A stretch of DNA of 64,000 nucleotides from Rugalucina vietnamica (taxonomy: Eukaryota; Mollusca; Bivalvia; Lucinida; Lucinidae), in contig OZ024872.1 of the NCBI GenBank assembly GCA_964017185.1, positions 42,600,188-42,664,187 on the forward strand. The letters are read 5' to 3'. This document shows positions 54,735 to 64,000 of the stretch, piece by piece (within the stretch, counting starts at the first letter, position 1; every line of letters begins with the position of its first letter). The notes beneath the pieces were generated by a model. It ran no database searches. It was not told the DNA's origin and saw nothing but the letters and a program-made list of their open reading frames with translations. Made by a program: the position numbers and the translations under genes.

Positions 54735-55045
54735 ACTTTCTTCACACACGCGGTTTCGGCTACTTAAGCCTCTTCATTTGGCAACATGGAGCCAAAGAGA
54801 ATTACTGTAATTTTGCAAATTCAATGGCCAGGGGTAGTCGTTACAAAGACTAGTAAAATCCAAATGAGGCCAAAATATATACTATTGTTTAGAAAATGAA
54901 TCTGAACCATTCTCAGAATATCCCCGCTGATCTCAAAGGACCGAAAGGAAAATATAATCTGCACTATGGATGATGTACGGGCATAGTTTTAGGGCCGCCA
55001 AACGGCACAACACCAGCTGCAGCAATAGCAAATAAAAAATAAAAC
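54735..55045 (+). repeat. PLE upstream-segment copy in intron 1
   Basis: Matches 6535-6870 and 6900-7187 ('ggtttcggctacttaagcct', 'gatctcaaaggacc', 'gcacaacaccagctgcag'). It makes up half of the 648-bp intron 54440-55087. Confidence 0.75.
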
Positions 55046-55087
55046 TGATATCCTGATGAAAATTGATGAAAGTAAGTTTCATTGCAG

Positions 55088-55722
55088 ATGGTGCGTCAGT
55101 TGTCATCACTGGAAGAGGCACTTTGAGGCATTATACCGTGACAACACAAGATTCCAACGCATCGTTTGGAAACAGATGCATTCATGGACTTGGTCAGATG
55201 GTCCGGAGTTCATAGCTGAGGTTTTTCTTGTACAAGGATGGGCCAAGGATGTCGCAAAAGTAAACATCGAAGACCTTTCAACGGCATTAGGGCTTTGTGA
55301 TAACTGTACAGAATATGGTATTCAACTCAATACTTTGAAGAAGTTGCGAGAAGTAAGAAACTTCGTCGCGCATAACCCAAAATCAGAGGTATCAGATGAT
55401 AAACTTAAAACATATTTTATGGTTTTTGGTGTTCTATTTCATGATGCTGATTTAAAAGATTTTGTGGACAAAAATAAATGTTTGCAAGACCTAGATGAAA
55501 TAAAGCATAAGAAGGATAACAGACTGGACACTTTGCTTTCTAAAGTAGAAAACATGTCGGACGAGCTTGGCGAAGTTGTTCGATATACCAGGCGAAAGTC
55601 AAAGAAAGGAAAAACGGAATCTTTTATGTTTCACAGAATAACTATAGCACTTTTTATAGGTTTGTTAATGTACATGATGTATGCCCGATACGAAACGCAA
55701 CACGAACATCAACGCAACAATC
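55088..55722 (+). CDS. CXorf38-like HEPN-STAND-ankyrin protein, exon 2: HEPN-like domain and membrane segment
   Basis: Preceded by 'tttcattgcag'. Protein residues 66-277 by my model. A 'WCVSC' Cys/Trp motif comes first, then 'IVWKQMHSWTW' and 'PEFIAEVFLVQGWAKDV'. A HEPN-type R-N-x-x-x-H motif ('RNFVAH', about 156-161) lies in 'LREVRNFVAHNPKSEVSD'. A charged linker ('RRKSKKGKTE') precedes a hydrophobic segment 'ITIALFIGLLMYMMYA' (about 250-265). The exon ends at AATC|GTAAGT, an ideal donor, in phase 1, which fits the phase-1 acceptor at 58547. Without splicing the frame stops at 55797, giving a short membrane protein. In many HEPN proteins the RxxxxH motif is an RNase site. Activity here is not shown. 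Confidence 0.78.
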
Positions 55723-56186
55723 GTAAGTATCAGAGACATAAAATTATGCATTACGTTCCAAACGTGAAGGTGGTGGGAGTATCGTATTTCATAAATTGAA
55801 AGCTTACTTGTAATATAGACGAAGGATATACAAGCACACCTATATAGTTTAGTACAAACTATATACATTTTGTTTGGTGTGATAAATGTAACTTTTTATT
55901 CCGAGTTTGCAAAATCAGATGTACGTTGTATGTCCGTAAAGTTCGCGTACATGTAAAGAATACGGCAAAATAGGCGCACATCATCACACCAAAATTAAAT
56001 TAGCATTATCGGCAATATGTTTGGATTTTATGTTTGAAACATTGTGTGACTGCTATTTCTTGAATGTTACTTTTCGAAGGCTTTTGTTCGCGCGCACCTA
56101 GGCATACCCGAGACAGATTGACTACGTCCTAACGTCGTAATGATTAAGTAAAACTTCTTGTTCTCTTTTGTGATAATCATTGGAAG

Positions 56187-57141
56187 GTACAAGTAGGCAA
56201 AGATCAGGAAAAGGCGCAATCAGAAAAAAGATTCCCACTCCAAAAACCGAGGTGGGAAAAAACAAATTAACAATCAGGTACCCATACCATGAAACATATC
56301 GCAAGCCGAATGAGCAGCTATTTTCACAATAGGTGGCCACTCAGTTACCTTAACTAAAAATATGAAAACATACATAAGGCGCCAACAGCACAAAAAAAAT
56401 TAAACACCAAGACATAAAACAAAAAGAACCACCACAGAAGTATCGCCTTGGAACGATCAGTAACACAAAGTTACTGGCGGGCTTAAACCGGTTTTACATG
56501 GTCATAACCTCACCCTCAGCTTCTGCAGTGGTTCATGACATTTAGTTAGTTCTTCGGACCTCGTGGTGAATCTCTAACTAGTCAATGAATCATCAAGAAC
56601 AAACAAATAAATCATGATAATCATCCTGATGAATCAAAAACCAGGACTCACAGATTGAGTAAGCTGCCCGACGATGGAGATCCCTGGGTGCCGAATAACC
56701 TACTAACTCCGGAGCAAAAGAAAAACACCAGTTGGACCCCGGTGGGCCAAGCAACAGACAAGAAGCTCCGGGCCCAACCAACTAAAATGAATAGCTTTAA
56801 GTCGGGGCCATCATAGAGTCTGACGCCCGACCCATCGGCGTGCAATTAAAGAAGGCAGCATAGTTATCAACCATGATTGGGTTAAAAACTAAGCATGCAG
56901 ACTGTCGCATAACATTCAAGTTATAACCTATACGTCTGTAACGTGTTATGATTTTTCTGAACTGAAAAGAAAAATCATTAATTCCTATAAGTTTCTTAAA
57001 TTTGTAAACCAAGTCACCATAAAATTCAGGTTCCGAAAGGACCTCACTCAAAAGCGTCTTTAACCCAACATTATATTTGGAAATCAATTCATAGTGTCTA
57101 CGATAAAATTTAGAAAAGGTTTTTCGAAGAACTGATTGCAA
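56187..57141 (-). pseudogene. PLE 3' part (antisense) in intron 2
   Basis: Reverse strand 56797-57141 encodes 'VLRKTFSKFYRRHYELISKY', then 'SEPEFYGDLVYKFKKLIG', 'FSFQFRKIITRYRRIGYN' and 'ACLVFNPIMVDNYAAFFN', the C-terminal end of a Penelope-like reverse transcriptase. The family's non-coding tail follows to 56187. It is 5'-truncated and lies opposite to the host gene. Confidence 0.83.
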
Positions 57142-57434
57142 GCAATCCCTGAGGATTGGAAAAATAAGAGCATTAAATGGATGTACGGGGATACTTTTTA
57201 GGACTTGGAATCCACCTCGTGTAAGCTTTCACGGTTCATTTTAGTCTTTCTTTCAAAAGACATCAACGATGTTTTTTTCTGACACCAAATCAGCCCGCTA
57301 ATTCTCGAATGCTTAACTAACGTCTCGTATATTGTCTCTACCAGTCCCGCATCTATCATTCAAGGCTAACCGGAACTTTCGTCTGCTATCGAAGAAGTGT
57401 TTCCTTCTGAAAATCTGCACTTTAAACAAGTATT

Positions 57435-57884
57435 TGTATGGTGGCATATAGGTGCCATCCACATAACGAGTTAGTATCACGTTAATTTTAGTTTCTAAGT
57501 CGACTTATAACGTGTTGGTGAGATACTGTTTAGTCTTCCGGTAAATAAAATTTTATCTGCTATTGGACATGATTCCGCTCTTAAGCGCCATCTCGTTAAT
57601 GAGATAGTAACTTGTTAGCTCTAGATTTATGTTGACTTAAGATAAATGGTTCTTATACAATCTTGACTTCCTGTCATCCTAAGTCGACATAAAACTAGAG
57701 CTAACAAGTTACTATCTCATTAACTAGATGACACTTAAGAGCGGAATCATATCCAATAGCAGATAAAAATTTATTTACCGGAAGACTAGATAGTATCGCA
57801 CCAACACGTTATAAGTCGACTTAGAAACTAAAATTAACATGATACTAACTCATCATGTGGATGGCACCTATATGCCACCATATA
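57435..57884. mobile_element. Foldback element, about 205-bp arms, in intron 2
   Basis: The left arm 57437-57645 is inverted at 57680-57882, with few mismatches (landmarks 'tatggtggcatataggtgcc', 'aagtcgacttataacgtgtt', 'agctaacaagttactatctc'). The loop is about 35-45 bp. Transcribed as part of intron 2, it would form a long double-stranded RNA stem. Confidence 0.85.
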
Positions 57885-58546
57885 TTTGGGATATGGGTTG
57901 TTTCCCTGTAGCATCTAATATGTTACTAGTATCCATTGGCCTAATCAAGCACGCATTTTAATGACGGTACTTTTTCCAAAACATTAAAATACGACTATTT
58001 TGTTAATTAGTGTTTCTCAGATTCAGTACATCAACTTCGAACGGCTTTGAGGTCGACACTGATACTGTCAAGAAATGGTGTAGACGCGATAATCATTCGC
58101 GGATGAAACTGCATTTAGATCTGCCTCATTAGAAAAGATGCTTTCAATCGATGCTGTTCAGTTTGAGCGCCATTTCAAACTGTCTCGGGTGTTGTTACCT
58201 ATAGCACAATAAGAACCCACAACTAACTTACTTTTGACGTAACAATGCTACAAATTTCACATACAGCGTATTATAAAAGAAACACATTAAATACTGAAGA
58301 TGATGTAAATACTCCAGAATTTCTGGAGAAGGGTTTGTACACGAACTTTACGGGTAAACCTCGTATGTATGAAGTATCATATTCCAGGAATAAGTTTGCT
58401 TATTTGATATGACCTTAAGTGTCTTAGATTTAGCCAGGCAAGTATTCGATTAACAATTAGGTGTTGTCGTTATGGCTTTTTTTTTATTCAAAACTAGCTT
58501 CAGTACTAAATTATGTTATGACCTACTTTGTATGTATCTCTTTCAG
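57885..58546 (+). other. Intron 2, 3' part
   Basis: No element is recognised. It ends with a pyrimidine-rich tract and acceptor 'tatctctttcag' at 58535-58546. Confidence 0.6.
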
Positions 58547-61500
58547 AATGTTTCCCTGAGTCCTACTCAATACCGTTTACACCAGAATTACAGCTTGAAG
58601 GCTATTTGATTGGTTCGAGTCAGTTTACTGGACGACAGTGGTTGGTAGAAGACTTGCAGTCAGGCCTATTCAAAGCAGGCTACAAAAAGAAAGGCATATT
58701 AGTAACTGCAGACATGGGGTATGGGAAATCAGCATTTATTTCTCACTTATTGTGTGCACAAGAAGGTGACATAGGGTATGGCGTAAGAAAACAAATAATT
58801 GCGTACCATCTGTGTAAGTTTGACGTTTTATCGACTAAAAATCCAGCACTTTTCATAAGGAGACTAGTGGGGATGGTAGCAAACCAAATTCCCGAATTCG
58901 GAAATGCCGTTTCAATGCAGCCAAACACAGCAATAATATTTGATAAACAATTATGTGAACAAGATCCAAACGGCTGTTTTGATCAAGGGTTTCTGTTTCC
59001 AATGCGAAATACTAAAATACACAATAACGAGCAAAAGCTTATAGTTATCGATGCTTTAGATGAATGTTCCGAAAATTTAAATGGACATAATAGGATATCT
59101 GAACTACTACGTCATCGTGCCAAAGAGCTTCCAGACTGGATTGCCCTGGTAATTACATCCAGGAATACTTCGGATACAAGGCTTACTCGAGATCTTCTTC
59201 ACATGCATTTAGCTGCTAGCGACCAAAGAAATTATGATGACATTAAGGAATATATAGAACAAGAAATTTACGCTGGTCAAGATATGATCACCAAATTAAA
59301 ACATGTTTTTCGCATTAAAAGTGATACTATTCTAGTTCAAAAGATGGTCGATAGCAGTGGAGGTAACTTCCTGTTTCTGACACATGCATTAGAATATTGG
59401 TGCTCGTGCAATGAATCTGTCAAAGACAATACTGTGCCTGACACTTTAGACAGAATTTATGAGCTGAATTTTGAACGGATATTCGGGACAGGCGCGAGTA
59501 ATTTCAAAAGTGCAAAACTTGTTCTAGAGGTAATATGTGCTTCCTTGCATCGAATTTCAATTGAAGAGTTACATGATATTCTTAACAAACAGAACTCTAA
59601 ACTTGTAAGCTCTGTATCAGTTCGAATGACTCTAGACCGGTTGTCAATGTTTGTAAAACATGATGGAAAAGTTCTAATGTTTACACACATATCAATTCGC
59701 AATTGGCTGTTAAGTGAGGATAACACAAAGTTTTCTATCTCAATTGAAAATGGTGCCGCGATGCTCTCTGAATATCTGCTCAGTGAATTACAAATTAAAA
59801 GTAATGAATTTAATTTTACTCAACTCGTTTTGCATGTCGTTCGTGCTAATAATAAAGCTATAGAGGAACGTTTTATGTCAATTACAAAAAATAAGGCTCA
59901 AGAAATCGTTGAAACAAATACGCTCCATGACATTGTTCGAAGATTAGATTCTCCTGAAGCTGTTGATCTAGTTGTGAAACATTATGAAAATATTGATCAA
60001 AGAAACGAGAAAAATTGGACTGCAACTTGTATTGCAGCTTCAAAAGGACATTTGAAATCGTTTAAAAGATTGATAGATTTAGGTGCTAATTTGAACATAA
60101 CAATAGAAACAGGGACTGAAGTGGACTATCCAGAATACACATTCTATCATTTTGCAGAAACTATGATAGACTACTACAAAGTAAATCACTTCCCAGGGTA
60201 TAATCTTTTACATGTAGCATCACAGTTTGGACACATTTCTATCGTCAAGTTAATCATTTCAAAACAGCCATCACAAATGCACACTGAAAATTCTTTAGGT
60301 AATTTGCCATTTCATCTTGCTTGTGAATTTGGGAAAAAGGAAGTAGTGGAGTACTACGTCGTCAAACATAATATCACACATTTGGATTCATGCCTTTACC
60401 TAGCTGCAAAAAACCAACATGAAACTGTTGTAAAATTCATAATCAATGTGAACAACTCGAACTTTCACTGTATATCAGAGAAAGACGCAAACAAAACTCT
60501 AAGTGATATCAGGTATTTCAAGAAGCGTGGTAATATCATTATGACAAATGATCATCTGGTGCGTTTGCAAGATGTTTGGTGGAAATTGCGTCAAGATTCG
60601 CCTCTTCATGTATCTGTTCGAAATGGAAACTTACGCATTTTCAAACTGATAGCATCAGCTTTACCACTTTTTCTCGATTGTATAGATGCCGGTGGACTGA
60701 CCCCATTTTTAGCAAGCATCAGTTACCAGAAAACAGACATTTTTAAAGTTCTTGTGAAGGACAGGTTTACAGATGTTTGTTCTCCACAGTCTAAGTTAAA
60801 GCAAATCTTCACTGAAACTTTAAATGATAGTCATATTACATGTGAACAGGGTATGGGATTAAGTCATTTTCTTGCTCTTTCTGGGACAAAGGAAATGCTT
60901 GATCATACAATTAACAATGTCACTAGCCTTCATTTCAGTGCAAGAGATAAGCGAGGAATAAGTCCGTTGCATCTTGCTGCATGCAGAGGAAACATAGAGT
61001 TTTTGAGGACTGCATATCAACTTGGAGCTAACTTTGGCATTACATCTGAAAATGGATCAACGCCTTTACATTCAGCAGTAAGCTGTCATTCTTTAATTGG
61101 ATTATTTGTATTTAGAGAATTACCTTTCGTACAAGACGATCATAATATGAGCCTTGGGATCTATTTAGTAAAAGACCGCAAAAAGGCATCATATCTAGAT
61201 GAAAACCATGAAATTACAAAATTATACCACACGCTGGAAGATTTAAATAATGAAATAGAGCTTCAAGTAATTACACTTCTGAATAAAAATACAAAGTTTA
61301 TTACAAACCAAGATGGAATGAGACGAAACATATTTCACCATGCATTATCAAATGGCCATTACCACATTATAAATTTTCTGCTCAACTCAAGACCAGAACT
61401 GTCCATTAAACTTTTGCAACAGAAAGACATTCAAGGAGACACACCTATTGAATATGCATTCAATCAATGGGATATTCCACAAAATGAAAGCTTTGAAGCC

Positions 61501-61647
61501 TACATGTTTCCAGACAACTGTTTTTACACCGACCTATTCAGCAATCATGAATGTCTTAAGGCAACTGATTTAAAACGTCTTATGACTCATATTGAACTTA
61601 GTCTTCTGTATGTGACTCAGTGTTTTCAAGAAATTTTGGGAAGTTGA
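58547..61647 (+). CDS. CXorf38-like HEPN-STAND-ankyrin protein, exon 3: STAND NTPase and ankyrin repeats
   Basis: There is no in-frame ATG before the P-loop, so this must be spliced to upstream sequence. Phase 1 joins exon 2 as Gln. The NTPase resembles TANC1/2 and ANKRD50: 'FTGRQWLVEDL', Walker A 'ADMGYGKS' (about 332-339), 'IAYHLCKFD', Walker B 'LIVIDALDEC' (about 446-451) and sensor-like 'ALVITSRN'. A helical region with 'GGNFLFLTHALEYW' follows. Ankyrin-like repeats follow from about 60010 ('TATCIAASKGHLKSFKRLID', 'NLLHVASQFGHISIVKLI', 'SPLHLAACRGNIEFL', 'STPLHSAVS', 'NIFHHALSNGHYHIINFLL'). In this frame it stops at TGA 61645-61647. The next ORF continues in the -1 frame. STAND proteins switch state with nucleotide, and many act as sensors or scaffolds. 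Confidence 0.88.
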
Positions 61648-63446
61648 TTTTAAAATCTAAAATATATTTAGTACCTTATCTTTTAATGTGGGCAGCAGAG
61701 GAGAAAAAAAATGCTGAAAATTTTAAACAGCAAGTAATTTATGCTATCAACAGACACCCAGAGCCATATAACATTTTATCCATTGTACTACTGAGTCCAG
61801 AAACAATTTTGTATTGTGACAATATGAAAGAGCCACATTTGCATGTGCTTCTAAAACACATGGACAGGATTCTAGTGACAATTGGTAAGAACAATTCTGA
61901 TACGATTTTGAAAGAAATGTGTAGAGCGAGAGATGGAGAGAAAACGCTTCTTAATTGTTCAGACAAATCTGGGACAAGCTTGATTGAAAAAGCTGTGAAG
62001 GTTAAATCACTTCTATTTCTAAATTACCTGATTGAAAACTGTAGAAAACAGGTGCTAGACACAGCAATAGATTTCAACAAATTAGTAAAGGATGTTATTG
62101 TTCTGAGCCTCAATACTAAATCTCATCACCAAGAAATTGAAAGACGTCAGAAAATAAGGATGCATTTGCTAAAAAAATCAGATTTACAATCCCGAAAGGC
62201 AAACCTTTCATCACATGAAAATGAAATAGCAGAGAAACGAGTGCTGCATCGCATTAAACATTTTGTGAACATTCTTAACACAAATTTCGAAACAGAATAT
62301 GTTCTGTATCAAAACAGGGATAACATGTCTCTTGATCCAGATATTGAACAAATTCTGTACACTGATGACTCAAATTTAGCATATGAACATAAAATTTGGG
62401 GAAAAAAAGATGAGTTGATTGCAAAGATACTTAATAATTTCTTCAATTTCATTGATTTGGAAATATTTTGCTCTGAAACAATAAGTTTCAGTCTCATACA
62501 TTTAGTGGCAGCTGGCAATATGCATCGAACAATAACTGTCTTAACAGATAAACTTGCTATCCAAATTTTAAACTGCCAAAACAAGCATGGTGTGACTCCA
62601 CTTTATCTTGCAAAAGTTTTTGAGGCAGAAGAGTCAGTTCAGATTTTGGAAAAGAAATTGAAATTAGTGTTACCTAGCAAAACGTTTGAGGAGACCTTGC
62701 TATTTAAGCTACTTTCAGATTTTGCAGACTCATCAATTCAAAATCCCCTATATTACTTGCAAAATCATAAACCACTCTTTACAAGATTGAGCCCATATCA
62801 ATTTACAGGCCATATCAAATCTTTGAACAATACGGTAAAGTTTAGTATTTTATATAAGCAAATTTTTCTAGCACAGTTTCCTGATTTTAAAATTAAAAGT
62901 TTTAAATTATTATTCTTAATACTGACCCACTCACATTCTTTAGCAAAAGCAATACTTTCCAAATCTTTGGCACATAAAAGGGCACAGTTATGCCATGATT
63001 TCTACAAAACATTTTACCCTTATCAGTTTATGCTAGCATTTCTGTTCAAGTCTGCATCTCTGCCAAATCATCTAACTGTATACAGGGAAATTTGGAAGCC
63101 TGGATTTTCAGTTTATTGCTCAGTCCAACACCTATTGAAAGTACAAAGGTTTACCCATCGTCTAGTTACATTTTTTTTTCAAGCGAAGTATGGGTTGCTT
63201 TTCAAATTTGCTATAAAGGAATTAAAGATAACCTTTGCAAGAGATGTCAAACTATTTAGACAAGAAAAATACTTTAATAGAGTAATAGATGCCAATGAAA
63301 GTGTCTTCGCAATAAAAACACCCAAACTTACATCTTTGGTACGCTACAGGTACATTGACATACTTAAAGGTTTGTATATCAAAACCTTTAAAGACAGGGT
63401 TTTCATGACAGGAGGTATGGTTTCCAGCTTGAAGATCAACAGATAG
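61635..63446 (+). CDS. Continuation of exon 3 in the -1 frame (C-terminal about 600 aa)
   Basis: The frame is open from 61602 to TAG 63446, with no ATG until 'MWAAEEKK' at 61686. Composition and codon use match exon 3. It has at least one further ankyrin-like unit ('FSLIHLVAAGNMHRTITVLT', 'GVTPLYLAKVFEAEESVQIL', about 62490-62650). A long helical, Lys/Leu/Phe-rich tail follows that I do not recognise ('FKLLFLILTHSHSLAKAIL', 'FARDVKLFRQEKYFNRVI'). A minus-one shift on U UUG GGA (61635-61641), one codon before the stop, would fuse it to the ankyrin part. A one-base error or mutation in TTTTGGG would look the same. Confidence 0.7.
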   Translation, partial: FGKLILKSKIYLVPYLLMWAAEEKKNAENFKQQVIYAINRHPEPYNILSIVLLSPETILYCDNMKEPHLHVLLKHMDRILVTIGKNNSDTILKEMCRARDGEKTLLNCSDKSGTSLIEKAVKVKSLLFLNYLIENCRKQVLDTAIDFNKLVKDVIVLSLNTKSHHQEIERRQKIRMHLLKKSDLQSRKANLSSHENEIAEKRVLHRIKHFVNILNTNFETEYVLYQNRDNMSLDPDIEQILYTDDSNLAYEHKIWGKKDELIAKILNNFFNFIDLEIFCSETISFSLIHLVAAGNMHRTITVLTDKLAIQILNCQNKHGVTPLYLAKVFEAEESVQILEKKLKLVLPSKTFEETLLFKLLSDFADSSIQNPLYYLQNHKPLFTRLSPYQFTGHIKSLNNTVKFSILYKQIFLAQFPDFKIKSFKLLFLILTHSHSLAKAILSKSLAHKRAQLCHDFYKTFYPYQFMLAFLFKSASLPNHLTVYREIWKPGFSVYCSVQHLLKVQRFTHRLVTFFFQAKYGLLFKFAIKELKITFARDVKLFRQEKYFNRVIDANESVFAIKTPKLTSLVRYRYIDILKGLYIKTFKDRVFMTGGMVSSLKINR

Positions 63447-64000
63447 CTAGTGGTAGAAGTGGGCGGAGCTTGCACACAGGTAGCTGGCTAACTTAGGGGT
63501 CATAAAACTGATCATGTGTCATAATTAGTTGCAATAAACAAACAGGTGAGATAATACCTGTCAATCATTGCATTAGTCACTGAGGCCTAAAAATGACAAC
63601 CAAATCGCTTGTATTGATGTTAACACTTCAGCAGTCAGAGAAAGAATGACACAGGTACACCTGTGAGGCCTTTTATACCCCAGCCCTGTCTTTAAAGACA
63701 TTATGTTGTAGAGAAGTATTCATACTCTATTTGTATGATCCATGTATGTCATTCATTTTATTGCTTACTATTATATCTTGTTTGTACAAAAAATATATGA
63801 TAAAACCAATAAAAAATACAAAAACTAATGATTGATGAATTGACTTCTATGTCTGGTCTAAGAGAAAGCAGCTCTGTGCGTATGTGTGTGTGTGCATTAG
63901 ATCAGCTGGCTAACCTGCACTACGATACACTTCGTGACCTTGCTCCACTTCCTTGACAGAGGTGTTGAGAGGTCTAACGGAACACCAATGGAAACATTAA
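63447..64000 (+). terminator. 3' untranslated region with two polyadenylation signals
   Basis: AATAAA occurs at 63533-63538 and 63808-63813, the second followed by A-rich then T/G-containing sequence. Transcripts of the STAND gene most likely end near one of these. No further gene is seen to 64000. Confidence 0.6.

Noticed and set aside
58528-58546. Start codon for the STAND ORF at TTG 58528
   Set aside because: It lies in the pyrimidine tract of a good splice acceptor. Animals do not normally start there, and phases join it to exon 2.
61608-61620. A 13-base 'intron' GTATGTGACTCAG
   Set aside because: Far too short to be spliced.
61608-61695. An 88-bp intron (GTATGT...GGGCAG) to explain the frame change in the STAND gene
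   Set aside because: The phases do not match (2 bases before, 2 bases after), so it would not restore the frame. Nearby AG choices fail too.

Overview
This 64 kb window is AT-rich animal DNA, dominated by repeats. The most likely source is a marine or freshwater bivalve. The reasons are Penelope-like reverse transcriptase fragments, TGAGCCGCC palindromic elements, long arrays with 'CAAAGGGAAATAACTCC' units and tRNA-headed SINEs, a mix I associate with veneroid/dreissenid-type clams and mussels. That taxon call is an inference. There are no prokaryotic features. Only two loci look clearly protein-coding.

Layout. 1-6.3 kb and 12.7-17.7 kb are diverged copies of one segmental duplication, each carrying different inserted elements, including a broken Penelope-like element (PLE) at 3.5-5.1 kb. 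7.36-11.07 kb is one composite insertion containing a 186-bp satellite. 18.3-29.0 kb is a large inverted repeat whose pieces all meet at TTAA. 29.3-34.1 kb holds foldback and MITE-like elements. 34.2-39.6 kb is an apparently intact non-LTR retrotransposon on the minus strand, lying beside or inside an AGCAGTCAC-type TIR element. 40-49 kb is a nest of PLE fragments and two tandem-repeat-bearing, Helentron/pearl-like elements. 50.3-51.9 kb is a TIR element with TTA flanks. 52.4-53.9 kb is a large palindrome broken by a PLE tail.

The host gene is at 54.2-63.45 kb on the plus strand. Splice signals and phases join exon 1 (CXorf38/DUF4559-like N-terminus), exon 2 (HEPN-like RNFVAH motif, then a transmembrane segment) and a very long exon 3 (TANC/ANKRD50-like STAND NTPase plus ankyrin repeats). 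The result resembles a membrane-tethered HEPN-STAND-ankyrin sensor. Its C-terminal third lies in the -1 frame. This is either a one-base lesion (or sequencing error) or a programmed frameshift, since a UUUGGGA heptamer sits exactly at the switch.

The retrotransposon has two long ORFs in the same frame, separated by a single UAG. ORF2 has no AUG before its endonuclease domain, so readthrough or non-AUG initiation is implied.

All calls come from reading the sequence. Family names rest on motif recognition, not on database searches. Repeat boundaries are approximate to a few bases unless a duplication or empty site fixes them.
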